Source of the DNA: Raffaelea ambrosiae
Taxonomy: Eukaryota; Ascomycota; Sordariomycetes; Ophiostomatales; Ophiostomataceae
DNA length: 64,000 nt
NCBI GenBank assembly: GCA_002778195.1
Contig: PCDI01000003.1
Span: 62,001 to 126,000, forward strand
Direction: 5' to 3'
Shown: positions 54,818 to 64,000 of the stretch, one piece after another
How positions within the stretch are numbered: the stretch's first letter is position 1
Layout of the letters: the number at the start of each line of letters is the position of its first letter
Made by a program: the position numbers and the translations under genes
Notes under the pieces: generated by a model
Database searches by the model: none
What the model was told of the DNA's origin: nothing
The model's input: the letters and a program-made list of their open reading frames with translations, nothing else

Positions 54818-54825
54818 TATAAATA
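54818..54825 (+). promoter_or_regulatory. Candidate TATA box of the TauD-family gene
   Basis: TATAAATA 213 bp upstream of the ATG at 55038, in a region free of other genes. Confidence 0.5.
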
Positions 54826-55002
54826 AGACAGAGGGTGTGCCGGAAATCAAGCCAGGGGGGGGGTTATTCTGTCTTTTGTTTGAATCTGTATTCTTCTCTT
54901 GCCCAACCAGTCCCCAGTCCACGCCCCAAGGAAGCCACTTGTTGAATAGGTCGTGCAGTCATACCAGATCCAACAACCCTTTCCCATATTTCTTCCTTCT
55001 TC

Positions 55003-55031
<29 letters not shown>
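55003..55031. repeat. (CA)14 microsatellite in the 5' leader of the TauD-family gene
   Basis: An uninterrupted CA run ends 6 nt before the ATG at 55038, so it lies in the mRNA leader. Confidence 0.95.
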
Positions 55032-55033
<2 letters not shown>

Positions 55034-55037
55034 CATC

Positions 55038-56259
55038 ATGCCTCCCCCGACTGCCGTTGAGACCATCACGGTCTCCGAGAGACCGTCGCGGCCCGTCAAG
55101 CTGCACACCACCGAGGCCGCCACGGGCGACTACAAGAACATGTCGCCGACGCGCTTCAACAAGAAGGAGGAGCTGGAGGGCACCGACCGGTGGGACGGCG
55201 TCAAGTACCCCAAGTACCTGCCCACGTGGGACCCCACAGAGAAGTACCCGCCGCTGCAGCCGTTCGAGCACTACGAGCACGGCAAGGACGCCGACCTGAC
55301 GTTCCCCGAGATCAAGGGCGCGCCCGGCGCCCAGGTGGTCGACCTGACCCCGTGCATCGGCTCCGAGGTGCGCGGCGTGCAGCTGAGCAAGCTGAGCGAC
55401 GCCGGCAAGGACCAGCTGGCGCGGTACGTGGCCGAGCGCCGCGTGGTCGCCTTCCGGGACCAGGACCTGGCCGACCTCGACATTGCCGACGCCCTCCGCT
55501 TCGGCGGCTACTTTGGCCGCCACCACATCCACCCGACCTCGGGCGCCCCCGCCGGCCACCCGCAGATCCACCTGGTCTACCGCCCGGCCGGCGACACCAC
55601 CGCCGACACCTTCTTCGAGACCCGCACCAACTCGGTCGCCTGGCACTCGGACGTCTCGTACGAGCTGCAGCCGCCCGGCACCACCTTCTTGTACGTCCTC
55701 GACAAGCCCGAGAGCGGCGGCGACACCCTCTTTGTCGACGCCGTCGAGGCCTACAACCGCCTCAGCCCCGAGTTCCAGAAGCGCCTGCACGGCCTCTACG
55801 CCACCCACTCGGGCATCGAGCAGGTCAACGCCAGCATGGCCCGCGGCAGCATCAAGCGCCGCGAGCCCGTCTTCAACGTGCACCCCATTGTGCGCACGCA
55901 CCCGGCCACGGGCGAGAAGGCCCTGTACATCAACCCTCAATGTAGGTTTCTTTTTTTTTTCTCTCCTCCCTTCTCCCCCCCTTCCCCCCACTGACAACCC
56001 AGTCTCCCGTGAAATTGTCGGCCTGAAGAAGGAGGAGTCCGACTACCTGCTCAAGTTCCTCAACGACCACCTGTCGTACGGCGCCGACTTCCAGGCCCGG
56101 GTCAAGTGGGAGGAGGGCACCGTCGTCGTGTGGGACAACCGGGTCACGATGCACACGGCCCTGCTCGACTGGAAAGGCGGCGCTCGCCGCCACCTGGCCC
56201 GCATCACGCCCCAGGCCGAGCGGCCATACCAGACGCCGTTTGAGGAGGAGAAGAAATGA
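55038..56259 (+). CDS. TauD/TfdA-family Fe(II)/2-oxoglutarate dioxygenase (sulfonate dioxygenase-like)
   Basis: Two exons (55038-55941, 56003-56259; donor GTAGGT, acceptor CCCAG) encode 386 residues. The family hydroxylates taurine or other sulfonates to release sulfite as a sulfur source; yeast JLP1 is a relative. The facial triad is visible: WHSDVSYELQPPGTTFLY supplies the His-x-Asp, and VTMHTALLDWKGGARRHLAR supplies the distal His and the 2-oxoglutarate-binding Arg. Other family segments are FRDQDLADLD, FGRHHIHPTSG and PVFNVHPIVRTHPATG. The N-terminal 90 residues before the domain are typical of fungal members (GVKYPKYLPTWDP). Substrate cannot be fixed from sequence alone. Confidence 0.92.
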
Positions 56260-56424
56260 AAGAGTGGGACAGGTGGAAATGAGACGAGAGCGAAGGAATA
56301 CCCTCTCCCCAGCAAAGGGGACAACATGTGTGTGTGTGTGTGTTATGCTCATAGGAACGCAAAGTCTTTCGCTGTATAGCAAGAGACCCAAAACAAACCA
56401 AATGACGAAGAATGCAAAAGGCCG

Positions 56425-57710
56425 TCACAAAAACGACGGAATGATATCTAAAGAAGACCCGCTCTTGCTGTCCCTGCCACTCTGTGTTCGTGGCTGCTGT
56501 TGCTGTCGTGCACGCGTCGCTTCTTGTCGCTGTCGCAGCCGCTGAGCCTTTTCCCGTTCTCGCCGCTGGCGGATCTTTTGCATCAAGTCCCCTGCGTCAA
56601 GGTCATCCATCATGTCGTCGTTGTCGTTGTCGTCGTCGTCGTCGTCGTCGTCGTCATCGTTATGGTCAGCCGTGTCGTTCGGTGGCACCGCTTTCGGTTT
56701 TTTTGCCGTAGACGGTCCCGGCGCAAACGTGACAGAACGCTCGTTTGTAGCGTTGGTTCTGTGAGACATCGTAGATAAAGTTTTTGGCGTTTTCAGAGAA
56801 GCCTTGAGCAAAGGACGTGTTTCACGGGACGTCGACGCCACAGGACGTGTCGCCGCAGGCCGGCTTCGAGAGGTAGCTGGGCCGTCCAGATCATCTTCGT
56901 CGTCGTCGTCGTCGTCGTCTTCCTGCACTACCAAAGTCTGGCCTGCGCTGGCAGATGCACCAAACATGAGCGGAACCAGCTTCTCCTTCCGTGGAGTGCC
57001 ATCCATGAGCGTCTGCAGGGAGGTTCCCGTCCACGGCGCCCTGCCCCCATCTTCGTCGTCATCATCGGTATCGCTGTCCTTCTTGTCTCGGTCGGCATAA
57101 GCGTAGGCTCTCTTGAGAGCATGCTGCTGCTTTTCGGCTCGCTTCTGAGCCTCCTGCTTCCTGCGCACCGCGTCTGTCGGCGCGCTGCTGACGGGCCGGG
57201 ACATGGAGCGGATGGCGGCTGCGCTGTGGCTCTTAGCCTGGGCTTTCAGCCGCTGGTACTCGGCTGCATGGAGATGGGCCGTGAATGTCTGGGCCACCGA
57301 CAGCAGCTCGTCCTCGACCATGCGGTACTGGTCATCATTTTGGATGCCCTCGATCATGAAGCTGGGGGGGGGGGTGTCTCAGTCAGTTTCTGCACCAGAG
57401 GCAGTGGAACGAGCAGAAGAGGACTTACCTCTCCCCCGGAGGTGCCGGCGGAGGCGATGTCGATGGCGTGCGGACTTGCAAGTAGTTTAGAAAAGCAATC
57501 CGTTATGGCCAAGGGACGACGATGGGACCACTTACATCGCCGCGCGGCTGCACTGCGTCGACTGCTCTTCGGTGCGGAAGGTCTGGCCGAAGCGTCGTCG
57601 CCATCCTGCCGTGTGGCTGATGGTGCGGGGCTCAAAGAGCGCGATTCGCTTCTCCGTCCAGCTGGACGTGGCCGTGGTCCATGTCTCTCCCAGGGCAACT
57701 TGCGCGCCAT
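56425..57710 (-). CDS. Conserved acidic/basic low-complexity fungal protein, function unknown
   Basis: Three exons (57710-57536, 57474-57429, 57361-56425) give 385 residues with matching phases. The middle exon is only 46 nt. The N-terminus is Arg/Ser/Pro-rich (MARKLPWERHGPRPRP). The segment ESFMIEGIQNDDQYRMVEDE followed by LLSVAQTFTAHLHAAEYQRL (about 72 to 110) is the only part with clear folded-protein character and looks like a conserved family core. The rest alternates Lys/Arg stretches with runs of Asp (GTC repeats at 56608-56660 and 56903-56925). It ends in a charged coiled segment (DLMQKIRQRREREKAQR). A nuclear role is a guess from composition. I do not recognise a named family. Confidence 0.75.
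56608..56660. repeat. GTC/GAC trinucleotide repeat encoding poly-Asp
   Basis: An imperfect GTC run on the plus strand inside the preceding minus-strand gene encodes about 16 acidic residues. A second, shorter run lies at about 56902 to 56925. Confidence 0.9.
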
Positions 57711-58675
57711 GGTGTGGATGCCTGGAGGGGGTGTGTGAAGTTCAGCGAGTGAGGCATCACAGCGCGTTGGTCATGTGGTGGGGCAACAATGGACAGTACA
57801 AAGAACTGTCTTTCATTGCTGATTTTTGCCCGTGTACAGTGCATTTTGTCTATCTTGATACGGTACGTGAATGGCACCAAATCAACGAAATTGTTCAGCG
57901 CCTTTCTTTGTCGCTTTGCTTTCTTTCTCTGCAACGACCATCGATCGCAGATACACAAAGCCGCCGCACAATGGAGATGCCGTCTTTGAGCTCACAGTTT
58001 CATGAACAGTATTCTAGAAACTGTCCCGTCCAGACTGGGCCGATGGGAAGCCTCTGTTTCGGGTCTCGAACGGGGTCGCCAATAGGCACTCACTGCATCT
58101 CCCACCGGCCGCTGCCCGAAGAGGCCGCCTGACCATCCAGGGTTGTTTTGGGTGTCCATGCTTATTTGGGGGGGGGCCTTCCGGGGTTTTCTGCTTTTCC
58201 TGGGATCTCCGCGCAGGTCTTTCTCTTTTCTGCATCCGACCACCAACACCTGCAGGGTCACGGCAGAAGAGTTGCCGAGGTGCCAAGCCGGCAGATCTTT
58301 GAGATCGACTTGTCATAAACTTCACACACAATCGTGTTGTTTGCTCTCCCTGTTGGTTCCTTTGTGCGAAAAACAGAACAAACAGCCCAGCCATCAACTG
58401 CAAACCACACGTCCCTTTGTCAGTCGTGCGCCCTGCCACAACCACGTCGACCACCTGCCTTCTTTGGACGCCGCCCTTTTCGTCTCGACTGCTCTGAAAC
58501 AGAGCTGTCCAAGGCCGTTCCAAGGAAGCCTCGGTCACAGATTGACACGCTAGCGGCCTGTCATTCATCGAAGACACCTGCATCGCCTGTGATCCCCAGG
58601 CACACCGTCCCACATAGACGCACGTCCGGGCTTGCCACAGGAGGGGGGAAGGGGGATGCAACACTGTACACGTAC

Positions 58676-58709
58676 CTCCTGTTTCTCCTGTTTCTCTTTC
58701 TCCTGTTTC
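58676..58709. repeat. Short imperfect tandem repeat CTCCTGTTT
   Basis: Two exact 9-bp units followed by a CTCTTTCTCCTGTTTC variant, about 1.1 kb upstream of the LPMO start. Confidence 0.7.
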
Positions 58710-59386
58710 TTGTGTCTCGCCACCCATTCAGGAGAGCCGGCCATGCAGAAACGTTGCACCCTGGGAGGGAGGGCGGCCGCAATGCTGCAACGGGCGGCCC
58801 AGGACGAACCACAGGCAGCAGGCGATGGGCCGGGCTTTGAGCGGGTCTGCCAGGTACCGAGCAGCGCTGGGCCAATGGCCTCGAAAACTGGCCACTCCAG
58901 CAGTTCCAGATCTGGGGTGCCCCTTTCGATCTGTCGGCTATGATTGGCCCAGGGAACCCCGCTCGCATAAGTGCATAGTATGCTTGACTCATTTATGCTT
59001 GTAGTCAATATGTTTGGACTGCGTCCCTTCTCGCGGCTTTGAACGACAGGCAAACGACACGGACAAAGGTTGGCAGACCCAGTGTTTGCGAAACATCATG
59101 GCAGGCGAGAAACAAGTGCTGGCATCCATACATCGGACTCGCCTGAAGGGCCTTGAAACAAATTAAGGTGGCGCGGGAGATCGACGTCATGGCCAGGCCT
59201 GAACAAGCTGTCAAAGCTGGCAAGGCGGGCAAAAGCTGGCAAAAAGCGCCGAGGAGGTCCAGTGAACAACAGGGTTTGTCCTGTCAAACGGGGCCTTGGG
59301 ACAAACAGATGAACAAGGCGGTGGAGGACTGCTTCTTGTCCAACCTGAGCAGGCGGTCACCCGGCCAAACAGTCTGCCGACACTGG

Positions 59387-59392
59387 TATAAA
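59387..59392 (+). promoter_or_regulatory. Candidate TATA box of the LPMO gene
   Basis: TATAAA, followed by an approximately 400-nt C/T-rich leader to the ATG at 59821. That layout is typical of strongly or conditionally expressed fungal secreted-protein genes. Confidence 0.45.
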
Positions 59393-59820
59393 GAAGCAGC
59401 GTCGTCCGGCCGCCGGCTTGGCAATGTCGGTCCGTTTGGATGTCACTCTACAACAACATCTGCTTTTGACTTTCCGCCTGTGTTTCCTCCCATTGCTTTT
59501 CTCTTGCATTCTTTTTTTTTTCTGCATCAACATTCTCTTCTCGAGCTGCGTTGACGCGCTCTTTTACTCTTTTTTTTTCCAGACATCACCTTCATTCTCA
59601 TTCACTTCACGACTCAAAAAAAAAAACACATCACGTTGTTTTCTACTATAACACAAACACTCTTTTTTTTTCGATTCAGACAAGCTGCTAGAACTGCCAA
59701 GTGCAGTCAGGACGTCCCACATCCTGCTCAGAGAGCAACCTCACGACTTTCTTCAATTTTCTTTCTTTTTCTTTCCATTCCATTCACCACCCAACCCACC
59801 TTTCCATCCTCTTTTTCATC

Positions 59821-61146
59821 ATGACTGCTTCCAAGTTCGCGACCGCTGCCGTCGCCCTGCTCTCGGCCTCCCAGGCCACGGCCCACATGATCATGGCATA
59901 CCCCGTGCCGTTTGGCGATCCCGACAACTCGCCTCTGTCGTCGTCGGGTGCCAACTTCCCCTGCAAGCTAACCGGCAGCCCCTCGACCTTCTACGCGACC
60001 AGCTCGACGAGCTCCAACAACACCATGGCCATTGGCGAGACCAAGCAGCTCAGCTTCACGGGCAGTGCTGTCCACGGCGGCGGCTCGTGCCAGCTGGCCA
60101 TCACGTCGGACAAGCAGCCCTCGTCGTCGACGACCTGGCAGGTCATCCAGAGCATCGAGGGCGGCTGCCCAACCACCGATGGCACGGGGCCCAGCACCTA
60201 CGACTTCCAGATCCCCGCGTCCGTGGCCGCGGGCGACTACGTCTTCGCGTGGACCTGGATCAGCAAGCTGGCCGGCCAGCCCGAATACTACATGAACTGT
60301 GCGCCCATCACCGTGACCGCGGCCAAGTCCAAGCGCGACCAGGAGGTGGCCGAGCGTCTGGCCGCCCGCGCCTCGTCTCTGCCCAACCTCTTTGTCGCCA
60401 ACCTGGACTCCATCAACAGCTGCAAGACCACGCCCGGCACCGACCCGCTCTTCCCCGACCCGGGCTCCAACGTGGTCAAGCCCAGCAAGATGACGACCAA
60501 CTACCAGGACGTCAGCGGCTCCAACTGCTTCCCCATCGGCGGCACCAGCAGCGGCAGCAACAGCAGCGGCAGCAGCGGCAGCAGCTCTGCTGCAGCTAGT
60601 GCGACTGCTGGTTCCACTGCCGGTTCCGGTTCTGGTTCTGGCTCGGGTGCGGCCACTGGTACGGCTTCCTCTGGTGCCTCCACCGCTGCCACTGGATCTT
60701 CGTCTGGTTCCTCTACCACCAACCTGGGCGGCGTGTTTGCCACCACCAGCACGGTTGCCGCCGATTCTGGTAGCGCAACGGACACTGCTGGCGCTGGCAG
60801 CGCGACCGACACTGCAGGTGCGGCCTCGTCGACCCCGGCAGCCACGTCCGTGGCTCCATCTGTCACCCTAGCCTCCTCCGCCGCGCCGGCCTCGTCTGTC
60901 TCAGCTGCTCCCTCGGCCAGTGGCAGCACCAACGGAACAACCAGCGGCGGCATGAGCGGCGCCTGCACCGACGAGGGCACCTTCAACTGTGTCGGCGGCT
61001 CGCAGTACCAGCAGTGCGCTAGCGGTACCTGGACGGCTCTGCAGGCCATGCCAGGCGGCACGACGTGCAAGGAGGGCCAGAGCACGACCCTGTGGGCTCG
61101 TGACGCCACTACCCGCCGTATGCGCCGTGTCCGTCGCAAGTACTAA
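59821..61146 (+). CDS. Secreted AA11-like lytic polysaccharide monooxygenase with Ser/Gly-rich linker and small Cys-containing C-terminal domain
   Basis: A single-exon gene of 441 residues. A 21-residue signal peptide (MTASKFATAAVALLSASQATA) leaves His22 as the mature N-terminus, as required for the copper histidine brace. The second brace histidine is likely the one in VHGGGSCQLAI (about residue 85). SSSGANFPCK, IEGGCP, FAWTWIS and EYYMNCAPITV are also AA11-type landmarks. AA11 enzymes oxidatively cleave chitin. The catalytic part ends near residue 240. A Ser/Gly/Ala/Thr-rich linker follows (about 243 to 375), then CTDEGTFNCVGGSQYQQC...TTC, resembling the small chitin-binding-type module found behind many AA11 domains, and a basic tail. 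The protein acts outside the cell on its own or host chitin. Exact family assignment needs a profile search. Confidence 0.82.
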   Translation: MTASKFATAAVALLSASQATAHMIMAYPVPFGDPDNSPLSSSGANFPCKLTGSPSTFYATSSTSSNNTMAIGETKQLSFTGSAVHGGGSCQLAITSDKQPSSSTTWQVIQSIEGGCPTTDGTGPSTYDFQIPASVAAGDYVFAWTWISKLAGQPEYYMNCAPITVTAAKSKRDQEVAERLAARASSLPNLFVANLDSINSCKTTPGTDPLFPDPGSNVVKPSKMTTNYQDVSGSNCFPIGGTSSGSNSSGSSGSSSAAASATAGSTAGSGSGSGSGAATGTASSGASTAATGSSSGSSTTNLGGVFATTSTVAADSGSATDTAGAGSATDTAGAASSTPAATSVAPSVTLASSAAPASSVSAAPSASGSTNGTTSGGMSGACTDEGTFNCVGGSQYQQCASGTWTALQAMPGGTTCKEGQSTTLWARDATTRRMRRVRRKY

Positions 61147-61487
61147 ATCGGCGCTAGTAAAAACACAGGGGGGAGGGGGGGTTGACATATTTCACCTCAC
61201 CCATTTCAGTTTCACCCATTTCATTTCCATTCATGTACTACATTTACTCTTTTTTTTTTTCTTTCTCAAAACTTGTCATGACTTCTCAAGGAGTTTTTTT
61301 CATTGATTTCTTTTTTTGCTCTATCATCGGCATCATAGATAGGGCCTGGTCCAAGGCGATGCATGCTCAGCAAAGAACTGCGCACCAGAGAAACTCCATG
61401 GGTGAGAAACTCGATGGATTTGCTCGAGTAGAAGGGGGGCTTCAGTATGGGGAAATTCAAACCAATAAAATATGATCACAAATAAAG

Positions 61488-61532
61488 TGTGTGCCATGTG
61501 TGCCATATGTGCCAAATACGCCAAATGTGCCA
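61488..61532. repeat. 9-bp tandem array (TGTGTGCCA-like)x5
   Basis: Five contiguous 9-bp units: TGTGTGCCA twice, TATGTGCCA, AATACGCCA and AATGTGCCA. Intergenic. Confidence 0.9.
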
Positions 61533-61740
61533 ACATGCTCTCGTCCGAGTGTTGGTTGTCTATGTGCGTGACTAGTAAACAAGTGCCCGAACTCATGACG
61601 TGTGGCGCGAGGCTCTGCTGCCAATAGCCAGGCTGGGATGTGTATCGATGATGCACCACCATTGCCGCAAACGCACGTAACCATGTAGTTGAAAAAAATT
61701 CTGATGTGCACATCCAACCTCAGGTCAGCTTCGAAATATG

Positions 61741-61782
61741 GTTATTTAAGACGCTTCTCTCGTTATTTAAGACGCTTCTCTC
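61741..61782. repeat. Exact 21-bp tandem duplication
   Basis: The unit GTTATTTAAGACGCTTCTCTC occurs twice head to tail (key core TTATTTAAGACGC), about 370 bp before the F-box-like gene. Confidence 0.95.
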
Positions 61783-62155
61783 TGAATTGGCAATGCCGTT
61801 CTTTCCTTCTTCGACCTCCATCCCTTCTCCATCTCGCGTTCGTCCCACGTTCGTCGACGTCCATACCGTTCGTTCCTGCTGTTTCGAAGCGCTTCGAAGC
61901 TACCCGCACGTAACCGACATCATTTTCTGAGCCCTCGTCGCTCTTCACTGTGCACAAATATAAAAACCACAGTTGTTCTTTCCTCGTCCCGAAGAAATTT
62001 TCCATTTATTTGGCCAAGATTTCCGAGTCTTGAGTCTCGCAAGAAATTCAAACCGCCTCGAAACAAAGCAATTTCCATTTTATATCACAACATTTTCCAA
62101 AGAAGCCCCGGCCAAGTTCGATCAATTGATCGAATACAAGAAGAAAACAGCTAAA

Positions 62156-63532
62156 ATGGGTTCTCCAAAGCATCTGAAGAAGATGTTTTCCTTTATGCAT
62201 TCTTCTCGCAAGAATGGCACAACTGACAAGCCCACCACGGACAAATCCACGACCGGCAAATCAAAGATTGTCGAGTCAAAGACTGCCAAGCCAGCCACTA
62301 GCAAGCCCACGACTACGAACCCCATGGCTACTGGCAACTCCACGAGCGTTGATTCTGCGGTTGCTCCTTCTTCGTCGTCTTCCAGCAGAAACCCCACGAC
62401 CGCGGCGTCTTCGTCTGGCAGCGGGATCAGCGTGTCGAGCAAGAGTTCCCAAGTACCAACACCGTCGCCGGGCAGCGGTCCAGGCAGCATCAAAGCCAAG
62501 CCGCAGGGGTTGCCCAAACTGCCTCCGTTTAGCGGGAAAGCCAGCCAGGCCGCGGAAATCATCGTTGAGCCGTCTGGAAACGTGAGGCTCATGACGCCGA
62601 GAGAAATGGCGAAGAAGATCGAAGCAGAAGAAGAGGCGGAGCGGGTGAAGCGCGAAGAAGCGGAGAGAGCCAAGCTCCCACGCAACCTCGACACCTTGCC
62701 TGCAAAAGTGTTTCTCAAGATTCTCGCCATGGCCGGCATCCGCACCACCACCCAGTGTCGCCGCCTGAACAAGCGCTGCCGCAGCATGATCGACGGCGAC
62801 GAGCATATCCAGTTCTGCCTCAACAAGGCCGGCCGAAACGTCCTCCTCGAAATGAAGAAGCTGGACACCCTCCAATGGACCAGCTTTCACGCCATGGCCG
62901 ACCAGGTGCGCCAGAAGCAGTGCTGTGTGTGCGGCCGCTCGGCCAACCGCGTGTACCTGCTGACCTGTCGGCGCGTCTGCGGCACCTGCATCGTCAAGGA
63001 GCCCATATTCAGGCCGATCGAACTTTCCGAGGCGGCCCGGCGATTTGGCCTGGACCGGGACGCCATCCTCTCTTCCGTTCCGCACGCGAGGCAGCGCCGG
63101 TCCGCGGTCGAGGGCTGCGACAGACTGGTCGCCGTCGACATGATGTCGGCTCTGGCGGCAGGCATTGCCAAGCACGGCTCCTTCCAAGAAATGGTGGCCT
63201 ACGAGCAAAACACCAGGAAGGCGCCGGACGATGCATCCACCTTCCCGTTCGCGACCATTCGCCCGTACGAGGAGTTGCTCGCCAAGGCCATGTCCGACGG
63301 CACCCTCCTGCCCAAGGCACCCAACATGCCGAGCACCAACAACTTTCTGTTTGACACGATGATGCACGATGCGGGCGTCACGGATCTGCACAAACCTCCT
63401 CGTCCGGCTGATGACCCGCTCGAACTTCTGCCCGGCGGAAAGGCTACTTCGGCCGGTAATGAGGATCCATTTGAAGAGCTATTGCGCAGCGGCACTGGCA
63501 CTATCAGACTGAGATTCGTCAGGAAGAGTTAA
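62156..63532 (+). CDS. F-box-like protein with Cys-rich zinc motif
   Basis: A single-exon gene of 458 residues. The first 130 residues are Ser/Thr/Lys-rich, with a TTDKSTTGKS-type degenerate repeat. A charged helix (MAKKIEAEEEAERVKREE, about 146 to 170) leads into an F-box-like segment NLDTLPAKVFLKILAMAG (about 178 to 196). This is followed by CRRLNKRCRSMIDGDEHIQF. A zinc-type motif CCVCGRSANRVYLLTCRRVCGTC begins near residue 256 (cysteines in CxxC...CxxC order), as in many fungal F-box proteins that recruit substrates to SCF ubiquitin ligases. The C-terminal half is unassigned. The start at 62156 was chosen as the first ATG after the pyrimidine-rich leader; the frame is open further upstream. 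Confidence 0.75.
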   Translation: MGSPKHLKKMFSFMHSSRKNGTTDKPTTDKSTTGKSKIVESKTAKPATSKPTTTNPMATGNSTSVDSAVAPSSSSSSRNPTTAASSSGSGISVSSKSSQVPTPSPGSGPGSIKAKPQGLPKLPPFSGKASQAAEIIVEPSGNVRLMTPREMAKKIEAEEEAERVKREEAERAKLPRNLDTLPAKVFLKILAMAGIRTTTQCRRLNKRCRSMIDGDEHIQFCLNKAGRNVLLEMKKLDTLQWTSFHAMADQVRQKQCCVCGRSANRVYLLTCRRVCGTCIVKEPIFRPIELSEAARRFGLDRDAILSSVPHARQRRSAVEGCDRLVAVDMMSALAAGIAKHGSFQEMVAYEQNTRKAPDDASTFPFATIRPYEELLAKAMSDGTLLPKAPNMPSTNNFLFDTMMHDAGVTDLHKPPRPADDPLELLPGGKATSAGNEDPFEELLRSGTGTIRLRFVRKS

Positions 63533-64000
63533 GGATAGTCAAAGGGAAGAAAGGGTAGAAAGGGGAGCGTGTTTTGGGGGGGGGGGTTCTTTTTTTGGAT
63601 TGGTTAGAGAGCTGTTAAACGAACAAAGGTCGTCGGGCATTGTTTTTTGCTTCTATTTTCTTTGGTATTCTATTTTTTGCATACTCTATTCTTTATTTTT
63701 GCTGTTGGTCTTCCTATTTCCATTTTTGTCTACTCTTCTACTTTTGTTGACCTTTTTTCTGCTTTGGTTGTCGTCCTTGTCCTTGTCATTGTCAGCGTCG
63801 GAATTTCTTTTACTTTCACCCGGCATTTTTATTTTTCTCTGTTTCATTTCGGTTTCCGTTTAACACTTGCCCACCGGCCTCGATTCCAACGTGATAACTA
63901 TTAGCACATACACCCCATATACCCCATAGACGAAATTCTTCGGCAGTTGGATAGAATAAACACAACCAGTAGAATAACAACACCATGAATTAGCCGTTCG
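63533..64000. other. 3' region of the F-box-like gene to the window end
   Basis: T-rich sequence with a G-run near 63576-63586. Nothing else is recognised. Confidence 0.6.

Larger units (their letters stand above)
53517..55037. promoter_or_regulatory. Upstream region of the TauD-family dioxygenase
   Basis: A 1.5-kb gap. It holds a (GA)n tract at about 53730-53749, a CAGC-type short repeat at 53850-53883, a poly-C run near 54121 to 54131, a TATAAATA at 54818-54825 and a (CA)n tract at 55003-55031 directly before the start codon. No gene is recognised. Confidence 0.5.
57711..59820. promoter_or_regulatory. Long upstream region of the AA11-like LPMO gene
   Basis: A 2.1-kb gap upstream of two divergent genes. 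A CTCCTGTTT-type repeat is at 58676-58709 and a TATAAA at 59387-59392. A C/T-rich leader with many T-runs extends from about 59430 to the start codon. Open frames up to 186 codons lack protein character. Confidence 0.5.
61147..62155. other. Intergenic upstream of the F-box-like gene
   Basis: A 1.0-kb gap with the LPMO 3' region (T-rich at about 61250-61320), a 9-bp array (61488-61532) and a 21-bp exact duplication (61741-61782). The leader of the next gene follows. No gene recognised. Confidence 0.5.

Noticed and set aside
54864..55997. 377-codon minus-strand frame antisense to the TauD-family gene
   Set aside because: Val/Gly/Arg-rich shadow including the CA repeat. The plus frame has the full iron-binding triad.
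1..64000. Transposable elements, tRNA, rRNA or viral copies
   Set aside because: I looked for transposase or reverse-transcriptase motifs, long terminal or inverted repeats, and tRNA arm signatures by eye and saw none. A tRNAscan or repeat-library search could still find a missed one.

Overview
This is a window of nuclear DNA from a filamentous ascomycete, most likely a Sordariomycete. Genes are spaced 0.2 to 2 kb apart on both strands. Introns are short, with GTAAGT/GTATGT/GTGAGT-type donors and CTAAC/CTGAC-like branch sites, and coding DNA is GC-rich while intergenic DNA is T- and A-rich. The protein families (ENP2, RPN7, HBS1, SFT1, YSC84, an AA11-like LPMO, Zn2Cys6 regulators, siderophore MFS) fit that group. 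I see no tRNA, rRNA, transposon, CRISPR or phage feature.

From 0 to 32 kb lies mostly housekeeping content: FOL3 (cut by the left edge), the mRNA cap methyltransferase ABD1, proteasome subunit RPN7, alanine aminotransferase, mitochondrial ribosomal protein bL33m (too small and too spliced for a single open frame), a 971-residue coiled-coil protein, a single-pass membrane protein, ENP2 and a divergent HBS1/SKI7 gene, a secreted rhamnogalacturonan acetylesterase, MsrB, an AGE2-type ArfGAP, the Golgi SNARE SFT1, the SYLF-SH3 actin-patch protein YSC84 and a Zn2Cys6 regulator.

From 33 to 48 kb the content is accessory and weighted to metals and small molecules. It holds a decayed Dal5-type permease, a cupin protein, a PCA1/CrpA-like copper or cadmium P-type ATPase with a cysteine-rich N-terminus, a kinase-fold protein that has lost its catalytic aspartates, a peptidase C45 (isopenicillin N acyltransferase-like) Ntn hydrolase with a disturbed reading frame near its start, a siderophore MFS transporter and a SAM methyltransferase. 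The siderophore transporter promoter has an exact ATCAGATAA site and five HGATAR sites, which fall in two groups with strict 11-bp spacing. This is the clearest regulatory signal in the window.

From 48 to 64 kb are a fast-evolving fungal gene of a zinc-finger/F-box-like family with a dubious 31-nt intron, a secreted Ser/Thr-rich protein, a TauD-family dioxygenase, a conserved acidic protein, an AA11-like lytic polysaccharide monooxygenase and an F-box-like protein.

The most instructive locus is HBS1/SKI7. One first exon can join, in the same phase, either to a SKI7-like terminal exon or to the HBS1 GTPase exon, so one gene probably makes both the ribosome-rescue factor and the exosome-Ski adaptor. 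I do not see a clearly undescribed multi-gene system. The best leads are the 11-bp phased GATA arrays, the siderophore transporter/Ntn hydrolase pair and the pseudokinase.
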